Counted from the stretch's first letter, positions 11,719 to 24,406 are shown. The stretch is 64,000 nt of DNA from Hygrocybe punicea (GCA_963556145.1 OY744464.1:744001-808000); one strand, 5' to 3'. Made by a program: numbers and translations. The notes: generated by a model from the sequence alone, not told the origin.

Positions 11719-13677
11719 TTACGCTGCCTTTACAGCAAGTTCTTCCCTGAGTGTTTTTATCGAGGGCGAGAAGAAATACTCTCCTCCTTTAGGAACGACG
11801 AAGTTGAAAGGAAGACGCAGATCTCCTCCAGCCGCTTTGGGGTCAAACATATCCCTCGCGTTGTCGCCATTGAGCCCCATAATAGGGTCGAAACCGCTCG
11901 TGACGCTCGGGATTTTAGGCGGAAAGGTGGGGTTGTTGCACCAAGCTACCGAGACCGAGAGACTTTTTTTTCAGTTTCGATTTTTTTCCAACATGAGACC
12001 TTCTGAAAGTCAAACACAACACACACATTGTTGGACGAAGTTGAACCCCTGCTCTATGTTGCTCTGATAGCATACGAAGCACAAGCCGCGGGAATGCATC
12101 GTCTTCGCGTTTTGGCGTTCTTCAGCTGTGACTTCAGGGCCGTAAGGGATGCCTTGACGCCAGATTCTGTGAATCAATGTGCCGAAGAGAAGATTGAGGT
12201 CGGAGCGAGGATTGGTTTTCCTGATGTGTGCAGCGTAGGGGCAGCGATCCTGGCTGCTATCGCTGGAAAAGTCGAAATCGTTGTTCCTCTCGGGATCATT
12301 TGCGAGGTCGGGATCGTCCTTGAGTGGAGTGATATCGATCGGCGCACCTGAGCCACAACGTTACCAGTCAGACTGTAGTTAAAAAGAAAAAGAAAAAAAA
12401 AGATAAGAGAGGCCACAAACTGACCGGACTTCCATCTTCCGACCATTCTCGCGCTACCGTTTGATGTGAGCAAACGACACTCTGTTGAGATAAGAAAGCA
12501 GAAACACCTACCCAGTCAATGCTGCTCCATCAGCTGGCGACAATCCTTCGGCCACGACGGGGTGTTTGGTACAGAAGTCGGCGAATTCAGGGACAAGCTG
12601 CTCGAGGTAGCGGAAGACCAAGAAGCTCCCGTCGGTTGCCCATGTAGGACGGTTCCCACCCAAGGGGTCGCCGACGTTGCGACACAATGCAATGCCTGCG
12701 GGTACAGAATCCTGTCCAGGGTTGAGAACAGTGAATCCATCAATCCCAGGCTCAGATATTCCATCGCGATATCCAAAGCTGTGAGTGAATGCATAAAAGG
12801 ATATATATTTATAATTGGTTTGACTCACTGCTCGTGCCCACTCTCATTGCCAGGTCGGACGTTTCCTTTCAATGTGAGAATTGGCTTTACGCTCGTGTTC
12901 GGGGTGTTGATTCCGAAGATCCGTTCAATCTTCTTCTCTCGTTCAGCGATGAGTTCCGGCGAAGCACCCGTGATGAGGATGACCAAGTCAATTTGGTCTC
13001 TAAAATCTGGAATCCAATTAGGTTCTGAATGTTTGAGCGGGTCTGATGGGTCGCCCAATGCGAGTGCGTTTGCTTTCTGACCCATCTTGAAAGGACCGTC
13101 TGCGAGATCACTTGTCATGCCCAGCTGGAAATCACAGACGTTTTATTGCATGAGCGACCACTTTGGGGGGGGGAGAGAGAGAGAGGAAAAAAAGAACCTT
13201 CTGGAGGCCGACATGAGAGAAAGCGATGTTGGTACCAGACAGTGGAAGAAGAGACGGAACGGCAGGAGCATTCTTGCTACGGCGAATATAATCCCTGTCG
13301 TTCGTGACTTGTTGCATGGTCGTGATCATTGGCACGAGGTGAGAGAGATTCCTCCGGAATCGTTCAACATGCGTAACTTTGTAAAAGTAGAACGTCTCGA
13401 ATTTCTTTGGTAGCCCCAGACTATGTGAGATGTGAGATGGACCGTCATTGGCAAAAATGGCGGAAACGACTACTGACATGACATCGCCCTGAATGTTCTC
13501 TTGGTTCAAATGACCAGGGAAAATACCTATGAGAAACGTTGTTGTCAATATCAAGTTTAACGATATCAACGGCAGAAATTATGGCGATGGCAAACCTTCA
13601 ACTCTGGAAACGACCCCTTCGAACGCTCCTTTGAGGAAGATCCCTAAAGACTCTGTTGTACTTGGGACGTTACTCAT
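11719..13677 (-). CDS. DyP-type heme peroxidase
   Basis: Seven exons (13677-13596, 13526-13198, 13124-12829, 12778-12512, 12453-12425, 12347-12027, 11945-11719) give 516 residues with consistent phases, the usual length for fungal dye-decolorizing peroxidases. The hallmark distal motif GXXDG appears as HFGYRDGISEPGIDGF with Asp 241. The proximal heme His is in CPYAAHIRKTNPR (His 375), and the distal Arg is in HRIWRQGIPYGPE (Arg 395). GARMVGRWKSGAP and the C-terminal WCNNPTFPP block also fit the family. These enzymes use hydrogen peroxide to oxidise bulky aromatic dyes and phenolics. The start MSNVPSTTESLGIFLKG has no signal peptide, so an intracellular or unconventionally exported form is likely. 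Exon 5 is only 29 nt, so automatic annotation may miss it. No lesion is visible. Confidence 0.9.
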
Positions 13678-14303
13678 TCTGAAGAATCGGTGAGTGCTAG
13701 AGTGGTGAGAAACAGCTGGAGTCCTTTTAAATATCCGTCCATTGGTGGTGTGAGAGAGAGAAGCTGGGCGCAGACCCTGTGACAGACACAGCCTTGCAAC
13801 GGACGTCAATATGTCCCGCAGATAATCTCGATTTCACGTCTGTGGGCATGTGTCGTTATCTATTAATATGATTCTAGAGAGCCTGTAAGAATCCCGCGCA
13901 GCTAGGAATGGTCCAAGACGGCAACCACCTTCGTGCTCGGCTTTCACAGTAGTATCGCCGTTTCTTTGGAGTCCACAGGCCAACCTGGGACAACTTGAAT
14001 ACCAGATAGGACTTGGAGTCTGGACCGTTTGGAGAGGAAGTACATCATATGGTCTCGATATAGACAAGGCTGGAGTCCGTCGCATACCGTATGGCCTTGT
14101 TCAACAACCGATCTCGACGGAATTTGGAGTCGACCACGGCACGGCGTTTGTCCAAGCCTCAAGGTCCAGGGCCTAGTACGTGGTTGTCTGATTTCCTACG
14201 GGTTCCAAATGCAGACACGATACCGTCACCGCGAACGGCCCGGGGGGATTCCTCCCGGAGAACGCTCCTCGCCAGGTTTGCAGAGTCCTTGATTCACTGC
14301 AGA
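13678..14303. other. Divergent promoter region, DyP and F-box genes
   Basis: The 626 bp between the DyP start (minus) and the preferred F-box start (plus) should hold both promoters. The F-box frame stays open upstream to an ATG at 14091, so its N-terminus could be 71 residues longer. No repeats or RNA genes are seen. Confidence 0.5.
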
Positions 14304-16575
14304 ATGTCTCTCGCCCGCTTTGTGTCGAAGCACTTCCAAGTCAAGCGTTCACACAGCGACAACAGCTCTCCCAGCAGCATCAATATTACCACCAAGTTCC
14401 CCTTGTTCGACCTCCCCGCAGAACTTATCGCCCTCATCCTCTCCAACATCCCCTTCCCCGACCTCCTCTTCTACCGCACAACCTGCCGTGCCTTCAACGC
14501 CCTCATATCCTCCACCTCCTCCCTTCAATATTCTATCGCACTTCAATTCCATGGCCTCTCCGACAACGCTTCCTGCATCATGTCCCCTGCTGACCGCCTT
14601 CGCTTGCTCACGGCCAGCGAACACGCGTGGTGCACCTTCTCTCCAAAATTCGCCCACAAAATCCACCTAAGCTCGCAGCATCATGCGTCGTGGGTCCACC
14701 ATTTCACTGATGGCGTCTTTATCCTCGGCGACTCCGTAACCCATCAAAAGGTTACTGACGCGAGTGGGTCTGCGATATGGGCTACCAGAGCACTCAGGTG
14801 TTTTATTCTCTCTTCTGACAGGGCGCTTGGGCATGGTAATATCAGGAGAGCCTGGAAAATGATTGATCCTTACAGCGACATCCTGAAAGTAGCGACAGCT
14901 GTCCAAACTCAAGACCTCATCGCCGTCGTCACAATGTACGCTAAAACCTGTCTTCCTCCTGCCTCACTGATCCTTTCTATCCTTTTGCAGAAGACCGGAT
15001 GCGCACTCAAACGCCCACTCTTTAATACAAACCCACCTTCTTCAATTCTCAACCGGCGAAGCCCACCCAGATGCGACCCTCCACCAGCTCCCAGTCACCC
15101 GCTCATTGGTCGAAGCCCGCCGCCCCGAAATCTGTGTCGACATCCTTGGGTCCCACCTCGCCCTCTTCCTTGGATACGGTCCGCCGCCCATCATAGGTGT
15201 ATCGGACGAGTTCTTCTTGTTTAATTGGAAGACGGGGATCGTCATCCTGGTATGTACCCCTCCAACCCACTTCGCACTTTGCAATGCTCACCTCACCCCA
15301 TCTTCTCTCCATTATTCTATAAACACCATAGTCATTGCAATTCCCCCAACTCACGTACAACTCCTTCATTTTCTTGACAGCACAATCCCTTCTCTTCCCA
15401 AACATCGCCACTGGTGCCCTCGACATCTTCCACATCCCTGATTCCTCCTCAATCTCCACCAACGAACCACACCTGCCTCGCATGGTTTGCTCCTTTGCCC
15501 TTCCCGCACTCAAGCGTTCTTTCAACTACTCCACCATCTGGGCACGCGTCGAGCCCAAGCCACAGCCACAGTCACAGCCACAGCCGACCTCCGCTCCCTC
15601 TGCCTTGCGCTCACACTCAGACTGCGCACGGGCTGCCACCTGCCGCCACCACGACCATAAGCCTTTCCGGCCCTCCCCAGCGCACGCCATCCTCCTCTTC
15701 ACCATCGCCGTGCGGAACACCGCCGGCAACAGGGCCTGGGGCAGAGGTGGCGTCCGCACATACACGCTCGTTGTCCGCCGTGAATCCATCCTCGCTCGCA
15801 TCCCGCCCCCGTCCCCGTCCTCGTCCTCGATTTCCGCCCGGTCACCATTATCATCACCATCGTCGTCGTCGTCGTCTCCGCGTACCGCGTCACAGGCCGT
15901 GGTGCTGCTACCTTGGAAATCGTGGGGCCCGCCGTGCACCCGCTGGCTCGACTCGCAGGGCGTGGCTATGCGGTTGATCAACACGTCGGCGGGCCAGCGC
16001 CACCTGCGGCTCATGCCCGATAAACGGATACATGTACTGGATTTTAATCCGTGGCATGTACGGTGGGCTCGGGCGCGGGAGGGTGCGGGTGCGAGTGTGG
16101 GTGCGGGTGCGGGTGCGGGTGCGGGTGGTGGTGGTTTGAGTGATCCCACCTCCGTGGAAGAGAGGCTTGGAGGTGACAGTAGTGGTGGTGGTGGTGGCGG
16201 CGATGGCGGTGGTGGTGATGGTGGTGGTGGTGGTGTCAACTTCAACGCGCGATGGAAAAGGTCAGGGGCAAGGGTGATTGTCGTGAGTGGGCGATCAGTG
16301 CTCCAGAATGGTGGGGGGTGTGATGTGAGCCCCTGGAAAGGCAAGGTGTACAGTGAGTTGGCGTATGTATTGACTGTGTCGAATGCACATTTCCGGGGTT
16401 GTGCGGCCGTGATGGACGAGGAGAGGGTCATCTTGGCCAAGGTGAGTTGACTTTCTTGTGTTATGTATTTTTATTTTTACGTTCTTTTTTTGCATCTGAT
16501 GGTTCATTGCTCTTTTATTAGAAGAATGTAGAGCAGGATACCATTACGGAGTTGTCGTTGTTGCAGTTTGGTTGA
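14304..16575 (+). CDS. F-box protein with low-complexity inserts
   Basis: Four exons (14304-14935, 14991-15249, 15332-16441, 16522-16575) give 684 residues. An F-box lies near residues 30-75 (LFDLPAELIALILSNIPFPDLLFYRTTCRAFNA split across the motif). It should bind Skp1 and make the protein a substrate adaptor of an SCF ubiquitin ligase (family knowledge). The remaining sequence has alternating beta-strand-like blocks (GSHLALFLGYGPPPIIGVSDEFF, then ALDIFHIPD) typical of the fungal F-box family whose C-terminal half is repeat- or propeller-like. The third exon contains a Pro/Gln run, a Ser-rich run (15800-15890) and two long Gly-rich runs (16080-16135 and 16180-16235) encoded by GGTGGTG-type repeats. 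These runs probably vary in length between strains. The target protein is unknown. Confidence 0.75.
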
Positions 16576-16758
16576 GTTGGTACTTACCGGTAGAAACAAA
16601 TGTTATTTATTTCCTAATTTATTATGTTTAGTTTAGTCTAAACCAAAACCGGCCTTATCCTGACACCGTGTGAAGAGTAACGTGGCAGGGGTTCGGTTAC
16701 AAGTTTGGGGCGTGCAGTGCAACTTGCCTGTGTGCAACTCCAATTCCTCCACTTTACG

Positions 16759-18873
16759 ATGCGCTTGGTCGCGCTTTGCTTATTGCTGGTCATTACCAAT
16801 TGCAATGGCGCCGGGGCTGATTCATCAGGATTATACCCCCCAGGCCTACTCCCTATTATCAACCGGGCAAACGGACTGCTTTCCTCTGGTCAGTTCAACG
16901 ATGCTGCGAGAGCATATTCCGAAGCTATAGGTAGGTGGCACATTTCCATTTGCTGGGAAACTTTTCCCCCAGTGGTTGGTTGTTGGTTGGAATTTCGAAT
17001 TGTTTTGGGAGTGGACTCTTGTCTCAAAGAGCTGTTTCGACCCTTCTGTCTTTTCACCCTTACATTTTTTTTTTGTCGCAGAACAATCACCCGCCGACTA
17101 TCTTTTATACTACAAACGCGCTACCGCATACTTCTCCCTAAGCCGACATGCCAACGCCCTTGAAGACTTCGATAAAGTCCTCTCGCTCACGTCCAATTCT
17201 TTCGACAACGCCCTGCTCATGAAAGCCAAAATCCATACCAAAGACGGTCGATGGGCCGAGGGCCGAGCCGCCCTCAGGAACTACTCAGCGAAAGTCAAAG
17301 TCAAAGGCGGCGGCGGCGGCGGCGGCGACGACAACGACCAGAAGAGTGTCAACGCTTTGCTTTCTTCCATCTCCGAAGGCGAGATAGCTGCGAAGAAGGC
17401 TGATCAAGCACACAAGGCACAGCTGTGGACGGTGTGCACGGACGCTGCGAGCCAGGCGCTCAAGACCGCCTCCCATTCTTTAGAGACTAGACAGCAGCGA
17501 GCCGAATGTGCGCTTGCTGCAGGAGATTTTGAGGGTGCTGTGGGTGATCTCACGTAAGTCCCTGTGATCAAACCAAGATTTTGATCTACTCAACCCACCA
17601 ACAACAACAACAATAAAAATTCAGGCGTCTCACCCATCTTTCATCCCCCTCAACACCCTCCCTAATGAGGATATTCCGGCTTTCCTATTTCTTCCTCCCG
17701 ACTTCCTCTTCCTCGCCTGCACTAAATACGCTCAGGCAATGTCTCCATTTGGATCCCGACTCAAAGCCCTGCCTATCCGCGCACCGCCTCGTCAAAAAGT
17801 TTGATAAATCGTTTGCCCAGCTCGACGATCTCATCGTCAAGGAAGACTGGCGAGGCGTCCTCAACCTCCTCATCGGTACCGGGAAAGATAAAGGCAAAGC
17901 ATTTGCTCGAAAATTCGATGAAGCCATGGAAAGCCACACAGCGAGAGAACAGCTCCTGGGAACGGTGTCGTCTCCTATACCCCTCCCTAACCCAGCCCTG
18001 GTCAGCCCGAGACATCAAGACATCGTGCGTGCTATTTGTCGGGCCTATGTTCATGTGGGAGACGCAAGAAACGGCGACAAGTGGTGTGATACTTTGCTCG
18101 GTATGCAAGGTGCGGAAAACGATGAGCATGGTCTCGCTGGTAAAGGAGAAGCATTGCTGTTGAAGGAAGAATGGGAGGAGGCGGTTAGACTATTCGAGAA
18201 GGCGTTCGACGCCAGTGGAAGATCAAGTCGCGATGTAAGTCCAAATTCTTCATTGAACATTTCGATCCTCTATTTTCGAATATTCATCCACTCGGATGGT
18301 TTTTTTTTTTTGTATTTAGATCCACCAGCGGTTACAAAGGGCCCAAAAGCTGTTGAAACAGTCAAAGCGGAAGGATTATTACAAAGTCCTCGGTGTTGCT
18401 AGAGACGCCGACAATCGGACTATCAAGAAAGCATTGTATGTTGTTGCTCGTGTTTTTGTTTCATGATCGGTAACCCGTTTCACTTTCACTTACTACTTCC
18501 CTTGACTATAGCCGTCGAGCAGCAATGACGGCCCACCCAGATAAAGGTGGGAGTGAAGCCAAAATGGCCACCGTCAACGAAGCGTACGAAGTTCTTTCTA
18601 ATCCAGGTGTGATTTTTTGTTTTGTTTTTGTTTTTGTTTTTTGTTTTCTGATTGCTTTGACCGCTGACCACCCTTGCTCTTTAACCACCTATAGATCTAC
18701 GTCAACGATTCGATAATGGTGAGGACCCCAACGACCCCATGGCTCAACAGGGTGGGCATCCATTCACGGGAGGTTTCGACCCCGGCAGTCCGTTTGCGCA
18801 GTTCTTCCAACAAAGCGGAAGTGGCGGTCATGGGTTCCAATTCCATTTTACGCACCCAGGCAGAGGGCATTGA
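16759..18873 (+). CDS. ER DnaJ/TPR co-chaperone, DNAJC3 (P58IPK) type
   Basis: Six exons (16759-16930, 17082-17553, 17625-18234, 18320-18435, 18512-18606, 18695-18873) give 547 residues. Residues 1 to about 18 (MRLVALCLLLVITNCNGA) are a signal peptide. TPR-like helical repeats follow (INRANGLLSSGQFNDAARAY, then YKRATAYFSLSRHANALEDF, and later GKGEALLLKEEWEEAVRLF). A C-terminal J domain starts near 436 (KDYYKVLGVARDADNRTIKK) and keeps HPD (465-467). This order of signal peptide, TPRs and J domain is that of the ER-lumenal DNAJC3/P58IPK family, which hands unfolded clients to the Hsp70 BiP. The tail is GGF-rich (FDPGSPFAQFF). An oddity is a GGGGGGG run at about residue 120, from a GGC repeat. 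There is no ER-retention signal at the end (PGRGH). The first intron is long for this region (151 bp). Confidence 0.85.
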
Positions 18874-20393
18874 GTTCAGCTGTTGGGGGGTTGTCTTGCA
18901 ATGGGGGCCGGGTTTTTTTTCCGCATCCTCCACATGGGATGTGGATGTTCTAAGTTTTATTAATGTGGTGCGTGAACAGAGAGGGACATTATTGATGTAA
19001 TTTCTGGATATCTTATTCAAGCAGCTTGATGTCCAATCTTTGATGTAGATTTGATGTAGAACACCTGTTGTTGGTAATACATTGACATTGCATTGCTTTG
19101 GAAAAATCAGTAATAGGGCAATGGTGTCACCTCGGCAGTTCAAGGGATTTTACTGTATGTTTGTCAATGTGGTGTGTCATGCCTTCCTCATCCTTCAGAA
19201 CACTGGCATTGTCATGAGGCAGCCTCATGTTCATCTCATGGCAACCTCATGGCAACCTCATGGTGGACACCTGACACAATTGGAAACGCTACTCCTCATG
19301 GCAGCCAAGTTATTTTTATCTTTCCCCATTTATTAATAATTATACTGACCAAATTGTCTGTATTTCATGGCAATTACCTAACCTCTGAGTATTTAAACTG
19401 TCCTTGCTGTACTGAAAATCTTTTTCCCTTTTGTCATGTTTCATGAAGTAGTGGCAATAATAATTGCAAAAGTGTACCTGGGGTGGTGATATAGGCCAAG
19501 GTTGTCTTGGTGATGCAAGTCATGCCATGGTGTAGGTTTCAGCTGATCCTCATATCCTCACCAACTAGTGATGGACAAGTTCAGTTTAGTGTTGTGCAGG
19601 CCTGGCCTTAAGCCCTGAGCCAGGCCAAGCCAGGCCATATAAAGCCCATCCAGGCCAGGCCAAAGCCCTCTCAGGCCTTTGAGCCAGGGCCTGGCCTGAC
19701 ATTTGAAAAGCCAAAGCCAGACCAAGGATTGGACCTGACCTGAACCTGAGGTTCAGTTCACAGTACAGGCAGGAGGAACATTCTGTGAACCAGGTCTGAA
19801 CCAGTTTGAACCAGAACCTAAACTTCAACAACTGTGATATAATTTTGCTTACCAACTTCCAGTTGGATTGTACCACTCTCTTGTAGGAGGTCCACATCAG
19901 GAAATTGGGGATGTGGTGGTATATCCAGGCAGGGTTGATAATTGATGAGCAGACTTGTAGCCATTTACTTGAATTTAAAATGTTTTGTTTACTAAAGTCT
20001 AATCATACAAATCCCAAACGGACGCGTCCAATCTGTCTTCATCTATGCCAACCCATCGCGATATGATCTACACTCATACCAGTACGAACGGGAATCGCCT
20101 CCCTTTTTCATACCTCGCATGTCTCTGGACCTTTCTATAACTCAATCGTCTCAGGACCCTTCTGAACTCACTGTTCCAAAATTTGTCTCGTCTCATGTTC
20201 ACATAGTCTTACCTTTCACGTCCTCTTTTATACTCGGGGTTTTCACAGGGTCCTCGCAAACGACCTTGTTCCCCCCGAGTAAGTCTCTTATGTCTTTTAA
20301 CGATTAGTCTCATCTTTTCTCGACAGACTTCAGTTGTCTTCTTCGATCATTTACTGTCATATTTCCCATCAAATATATCTCTTTTCATCTATT
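18874..20393. other. Gene-poor gap with degenerate repeats
   Basis: I see no gene in this stretch of about 1.5 kb. Two repeated patches stand out. Around 19216-19265 CTCATGGCAAC recurs in tandem. Between 19565 and 19830 AGGCC/CCAGGCC words recur densely on both strands. The latter block opens with TAGTGATGGACAAGTTCAG and closes with CTTCAACAACTGTGA, a weak terminal inverted repeat that might mark an old hAT-type miniature element. From about 20000 on the sequence probably belongs to the 5' leader of the downstream DIRS element. Confidence 0.45.
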
Positions 20394-21614
20394 ATGTATC
20401 AAGATGGCGAACAAGGTCAAGAACAAACACAGACTCAAGAAACCAATGAAAGCTTCAACGAATCCTTTGACGAACAATATAATGTCACTCCGGCCATCAG
20501 ATCAAAATGTCTTGCAGTCACGAAGGCTTACAGACAAGGAGAAATCGACAAGGTCACGGCAATCTTGGACCTCACGTCGGCAATCCCGCTTCAACCAAAT
20601 GACGACTCATCTTTTAGACGAGCATTCAGAGCTTACTGCAAGATCCTCGACAGCTATGACAACTATCGTGCCGGAGGAGCTACACGAGGCACTGCGACGA
20701 ACCCCTTGGTTAATGTCGATGCTGAAGCTGGGATTCCACCAGAAGACCTCTATGAACAGCCAGCACATGAACGGCTCACTCTTGACAAACGACAACAACG
20801 GAAACGTTCAATCAGTCCAGCCTCCGACAACGAAGACAAATCAACTCACCCTCATAAACGGCGCGTCAACGTCAGTATTTTACCGTGGGTTGTCCGTCAA
20901 TCGGACCATCCGACATTTTTGTCCTCGTCTCTCCGAAAGACCCTTACGGCCCTTGAAAATTTCGGCCGAGACATCAAGTTTACAGTGTCTTCAATCATCA
21001 ACACACCCGATTGTCCCCAATTCCCTCAGTCCGAATGGACAAACCTTGTCTCCAGTTGAGCCGTCAAGCTCGACCATGTTTTATCAGGACTCTTTGCTGT
21101 CGTCCAATCCCCCAAGAAAAAGGAAATTGTCGGACACATTGAAATTTCAACCGGCGTCACCACACCCGCCAAAACCGTCACAACACATGGCGAGTGGATC
21201 ACCGCTTGGGAACCCACTGTTGAAGCAACAGTCTTTGTATTCCCTCACTGCGAATATGAGCTCAAGCGATATGGACGCTATATTGCTGGGCTCTTCGCAG
21301 CACTCCCTGTCGAACAACACTCACGAATTATCAGCTTCGACAAAGGAATCCGCATCCGAACTTCTCAACGACGCGATATTGAGCTCACCGATCACCACGA
21401 GTTTACAGACTTACAAATACACTGGATTCAAACCTGGGACCGTAACAGCCGCAAACCTGAACAACGTGGAGTCAGTCGTAGACAAGAGCCTTGCAGATGA
21501 TGGAACGACGGTAAATGTCCCAACTCTCGCAGCCAATGTAACTACTTGCATGTCTGCGCCAAATACCGCTCCACTGGACATGTCAGCTCCGAATGCACCT
21601 CTAAACAGGCTTGA
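20394..21614 (+). pseudogene. DIRS Gag-like ORF with one in-frame stop
   Basis: The frame starts at ATG 20394 (MYQDGEQGQEQTQTQ) and ends at 21612-21614, about 406 codons. It is interrupted once, by TGA at 21057-21059. The first half is charged and Gln-rich. The C-terminus has a zinc-knuckle-like cysteine cluster (CRWWNDGKCPN, SQCNYLHVC, then TGHVSSEC), as expected for nucleic-acid binding by Gag. Arg (CGA) would fit the stop position. The following RT frame overlaps this one by about 65 bp. Confidence 0.7.
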
Positions 21615-23430
21615 TCTATGGTCCAGACAACCCCGATATGCTCGAGATCTGATATGGGATGATGAATCCAATCCACGTATCTCCACTGCTTTTGCCACTG
21701 TTACGGAAAAACCTGTTGCTGACGTCCCCACAAATGAATTAAACAATCATGCTGCACTTGACACCATCCGACAACACCCAGACCTCTTCACCATTGTCAC
21801 TCCAATCAATGTTGACGTCTTTGAAAAATATTTACAGTCCCACCCCAACCAACCTTTTGTCCGTTCCGTCTGCCATTCTCTTCGTGAAGGCTTTTGGCCA
21901 TGGGCTAAGACTGATGATCCTTCTTATCCTACAACTTGGGACAACTCGTTCCGGCCGATTCACGATCCCACTCACAAAGCCTTCTTGCTGGAACAACGCA
22001 ACATTGAGGTCGCTCTAGGTCAATTTTCACCTTCTTTTGGTGCTGACTTACTGCCAGGCATGTACAGTATGCCCTTGGGTGTTGTTCCCAAGCCTCGTTT
22101 GTCCAAACTACGCATGGTTGTAGACCAAAGCGTGGAACCTTTTTCTCAAAACTCGATGATTCCCCGCACTGATCGTTATGTGCTGATGGATAACATGCAC
22201 CACCTAGGTACAGCCCTCCACCACGTTCGGACGAGATATCCCGATAGACTGTTGGTTGTTTGGAAATCTGACATTTCCCGTGCATATCGTATCATTCCTG
22301 TACACCCTTTGTGGCAAATTCAACAGGTCGTCACGATTGATGGGCTTCGCCACGTCAATCGATGTAACCACTTTGGCAATGGGGCAGGCGGACACATTTT
22401 TGCTTGCTTCGCGTCCCTCGTAACCTGGATCGCAGTTGTACTTGCCCTCCTTACTGACCTTTTTACATATGTCGACGACAATTTTTCATGGGATTTCGAC
22501 GGAGATCTCACATTTTATGCTCCTTACAACAAAATGATGCCCACTCGTCAAGTCAAATTGTTGATGCTATGGGATGAATTGGGCGTCCCTCACGATGAGC
22601 ACAAACAAGAATGGGGTTCAACGCTGATGATCATTGGCTTTCAAGTTGACCCTAATGCGATGACCATCACCATGCCACCAGACGCTCGTGCCGATCTCAT
22701 CAATGCTATCCGAGATTTTGCGATCGTGAAAAGACGCCGAACGCTTTGAGAATTTCAGAGGCTAGCTGGCTGGATCAATTGGTCACTCAACGTCTACCCT
22801 CTCTTAAGACCTGGGCTCTCAATGGTCTATTTCAGAATGACTGGGAAAACCCGTTCACTCGCCCCGATCTGGATTAACACGACTATCGTTTGCGAACTAT
22901 CCTGGGTCACGGATCGTATTGAACAGTCGTCCGGCGTATCAATTCTCGACTCCTCTGCTTGGAGCGCTGCTCAGGCAAACCTCACTTTTTATTCCGACAC
23001 CTGTCCCGCTGGTCTTGGTTTCTGGACCGGTGACCTTCTGATAGGTTGCGTGCATCATATCACCTCCGACAATCCCCCCTTCATTTTCTTTTTGGAAGCT
23101 CTTGCTGTGCTCTCCGTTTTACACTATGTTGCTGACAATGTCCGCCCTTTGCCACGTCGCATAGCAATTTTCTGTGATAACACCAACACCGTCGATATGT
23201 TCAACTCACTACGCGCAACCCCCGACTACAATCCTATCCTTTTGGATGCCGTCAACCTCTCTCTTGACTACGATTTCATGTTTCGTGTTTTCCATGTCCC
23301 TGGAGTTGAAAACACTGTTGCCAATGCGCTCTCACACGGTAACATTGACATTGCGTTACAACATTCTCCCATGCTGAATATCACCACCTTTGAACCCCCT
23401 CGATTCACGCTGGGGCCATCAAAAAAATGA
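21550..23430 (+). pseudogene. DIRS reverse transcriptase-RNase H ORF with one in-frame stop
   Basis: The RT frame probably starts at one of two ATGs (21550, 21580) inside the end of Gag. Palm motifs are visible: LRMVVDQS, VVWKSDISRAYRIIPVHP, and the catalytic YVDDNFSW, corresponding to YxDD. TGA at 22747-22749 interrupts the frame just before EFQRLAGWINW, a conserved link to the RNase H part. RNase H then shows FYSDTCPAGLGFW, the FFLEALAVL Glu and IFCDNTNTVDM, with NALSHG at its end. The frame closes in TGA 23428-23430, which overlaps the ATG of the recombinase gene as ATGA. Apart from the stop, which CGA would remove, the reading frame is intact for about 620 codons. Confidence 0.8.
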
Positions 23431-24406
23431 CCTTACCAACAACTTCGACCAGGCTGCCGCCCCGACCTGCCTGGTCACTTGAGCGACTCCGGCATGAACG
23501 CGCTATCGCCATCGGTTGCTCAATTGAACCCAGTACTGCCGCTGCTTACGCATCCGCCCTCAATTCATATATCTCCTTCTGTAACATTCACAACCTGCCC
23601 TGCACCCCTTGCCCTGACACAATCAGTTTTTATGTCGTTTTTATGTGTCATCACATCAAACCTCAATCAGTGGACAATTACCTTTCGGGCATCTGTAACC
23701 AATTAGAACCTTACTTTCCGGACATCTGCTCAATCCGCCATCATCATCTCGTCACCAAAACCCTCGCTGGATGTAAAAAGATGCGTGCAGTCGGCACAAC
23801 CCATCGTCGCCCTCTCTCACGAGACAACCTTATTAATATCGTCTCAACTTGCCTCACTTCAGGCTCCCATGATGATCTAACCTTCGCAACCATCGCCTCC
23901 ACCGCATTTCATGCACTCTTACGATTAGGGGAACTCACATGGCCCGACTCGCTCCCCCTTCAAGACTATCGAAAGGTTGTCCTCCGCGACAGTGTGCTCG
24001 TCCACCCAAATTGCTTCGAGTTTTTCCTCCCTGGACACAAGGTGGACCGCTTCTTTGAAGGCAACAGAGTACTGGTCCATGTGACGGCAACTCGCGATAA
24101 CCCCGTCAGCACGTTTCGCCGTTACCTGTCCTCCCGAGACAAACTACATCCTTATCATCTGGAGTTGTGGCTCAAGACAAACGGCAGCATCCCCACCCAA
24201 TCTTGGTTCTTGCGCCGTCTTCATGATTTCTTGCCAAACTCACTCGTTGGTGGACAATCTTTTCGTTCAGGTGGTGCGACAAACGGGCTTCCGGGGTACC
24301 GCCGCACCTCATTCAAGCAATTGGTCGTTGGAAGTCAGACGCTTGGCAGATTTATGTGAGGACACACCCAGCGCTACAGGCAGCGTTACTCTTGGGACGG
24401 ATTTGA
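23427..24406 (+). pseudogene. DIRS tyrosine recombinase with a C-terminal frameshift
   Basis: The ORF starts at the ATG overlapping the RT stop. N-terminal core-binding part: STAAAYASALNSYISFCNIH and VDNYLSGICNQLEPYFPD. Catalytic part: the first Arg lies in FHALLRLGELTWPD, and the GQSFRSGGAT box holds the second Arg (this fungal family has Gln where other tyrosine recombinases have His). Immediately after GGAT, near 24275-24280, the frame shifts. The true C-terminus continues in another frame as GVPPHLIQAIGRWKSDAW with the nucleophile Tyr in QIYVR, ending at TGA 24404-24406. The length would be about 325 residues. The lesion separates the active-site Tyr from the rest. Confidence 0.8.

Larger units (their letters stand above)
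20394..24406 (+). mobile_element. DIRS-type retrotransposon (degenerate), coding part
   Basis: Three consecutive frames encode a Gag-like protein, a reverse transcriptase with RNase H, and a tyrosine recombinase. This is the defining set of DIRS-type elements, which integrate by recombinase rather than DDE integrase. The YR belongs to the fungal group with a GQSFRSGGAT box. I could not locate the split or inverted terminal repeats. An AT-rich tail with four AAAAAT units follows at 24487-24516 and a GGACCTCGTCG/GGACGAGG pair at 24593-24622 may be part of the 3' end. The element carries at least two in-frame stops and one frameshift, so this copy is not autonomous. Confidence 0.8.

Noticed and set aside
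15526..16440. Long minus-strand frame opposite the F-box gene
   Set aside because: Shadow of the third F-box exon; its Pro and Asp runs are complements of the Gly and Ser repeats.
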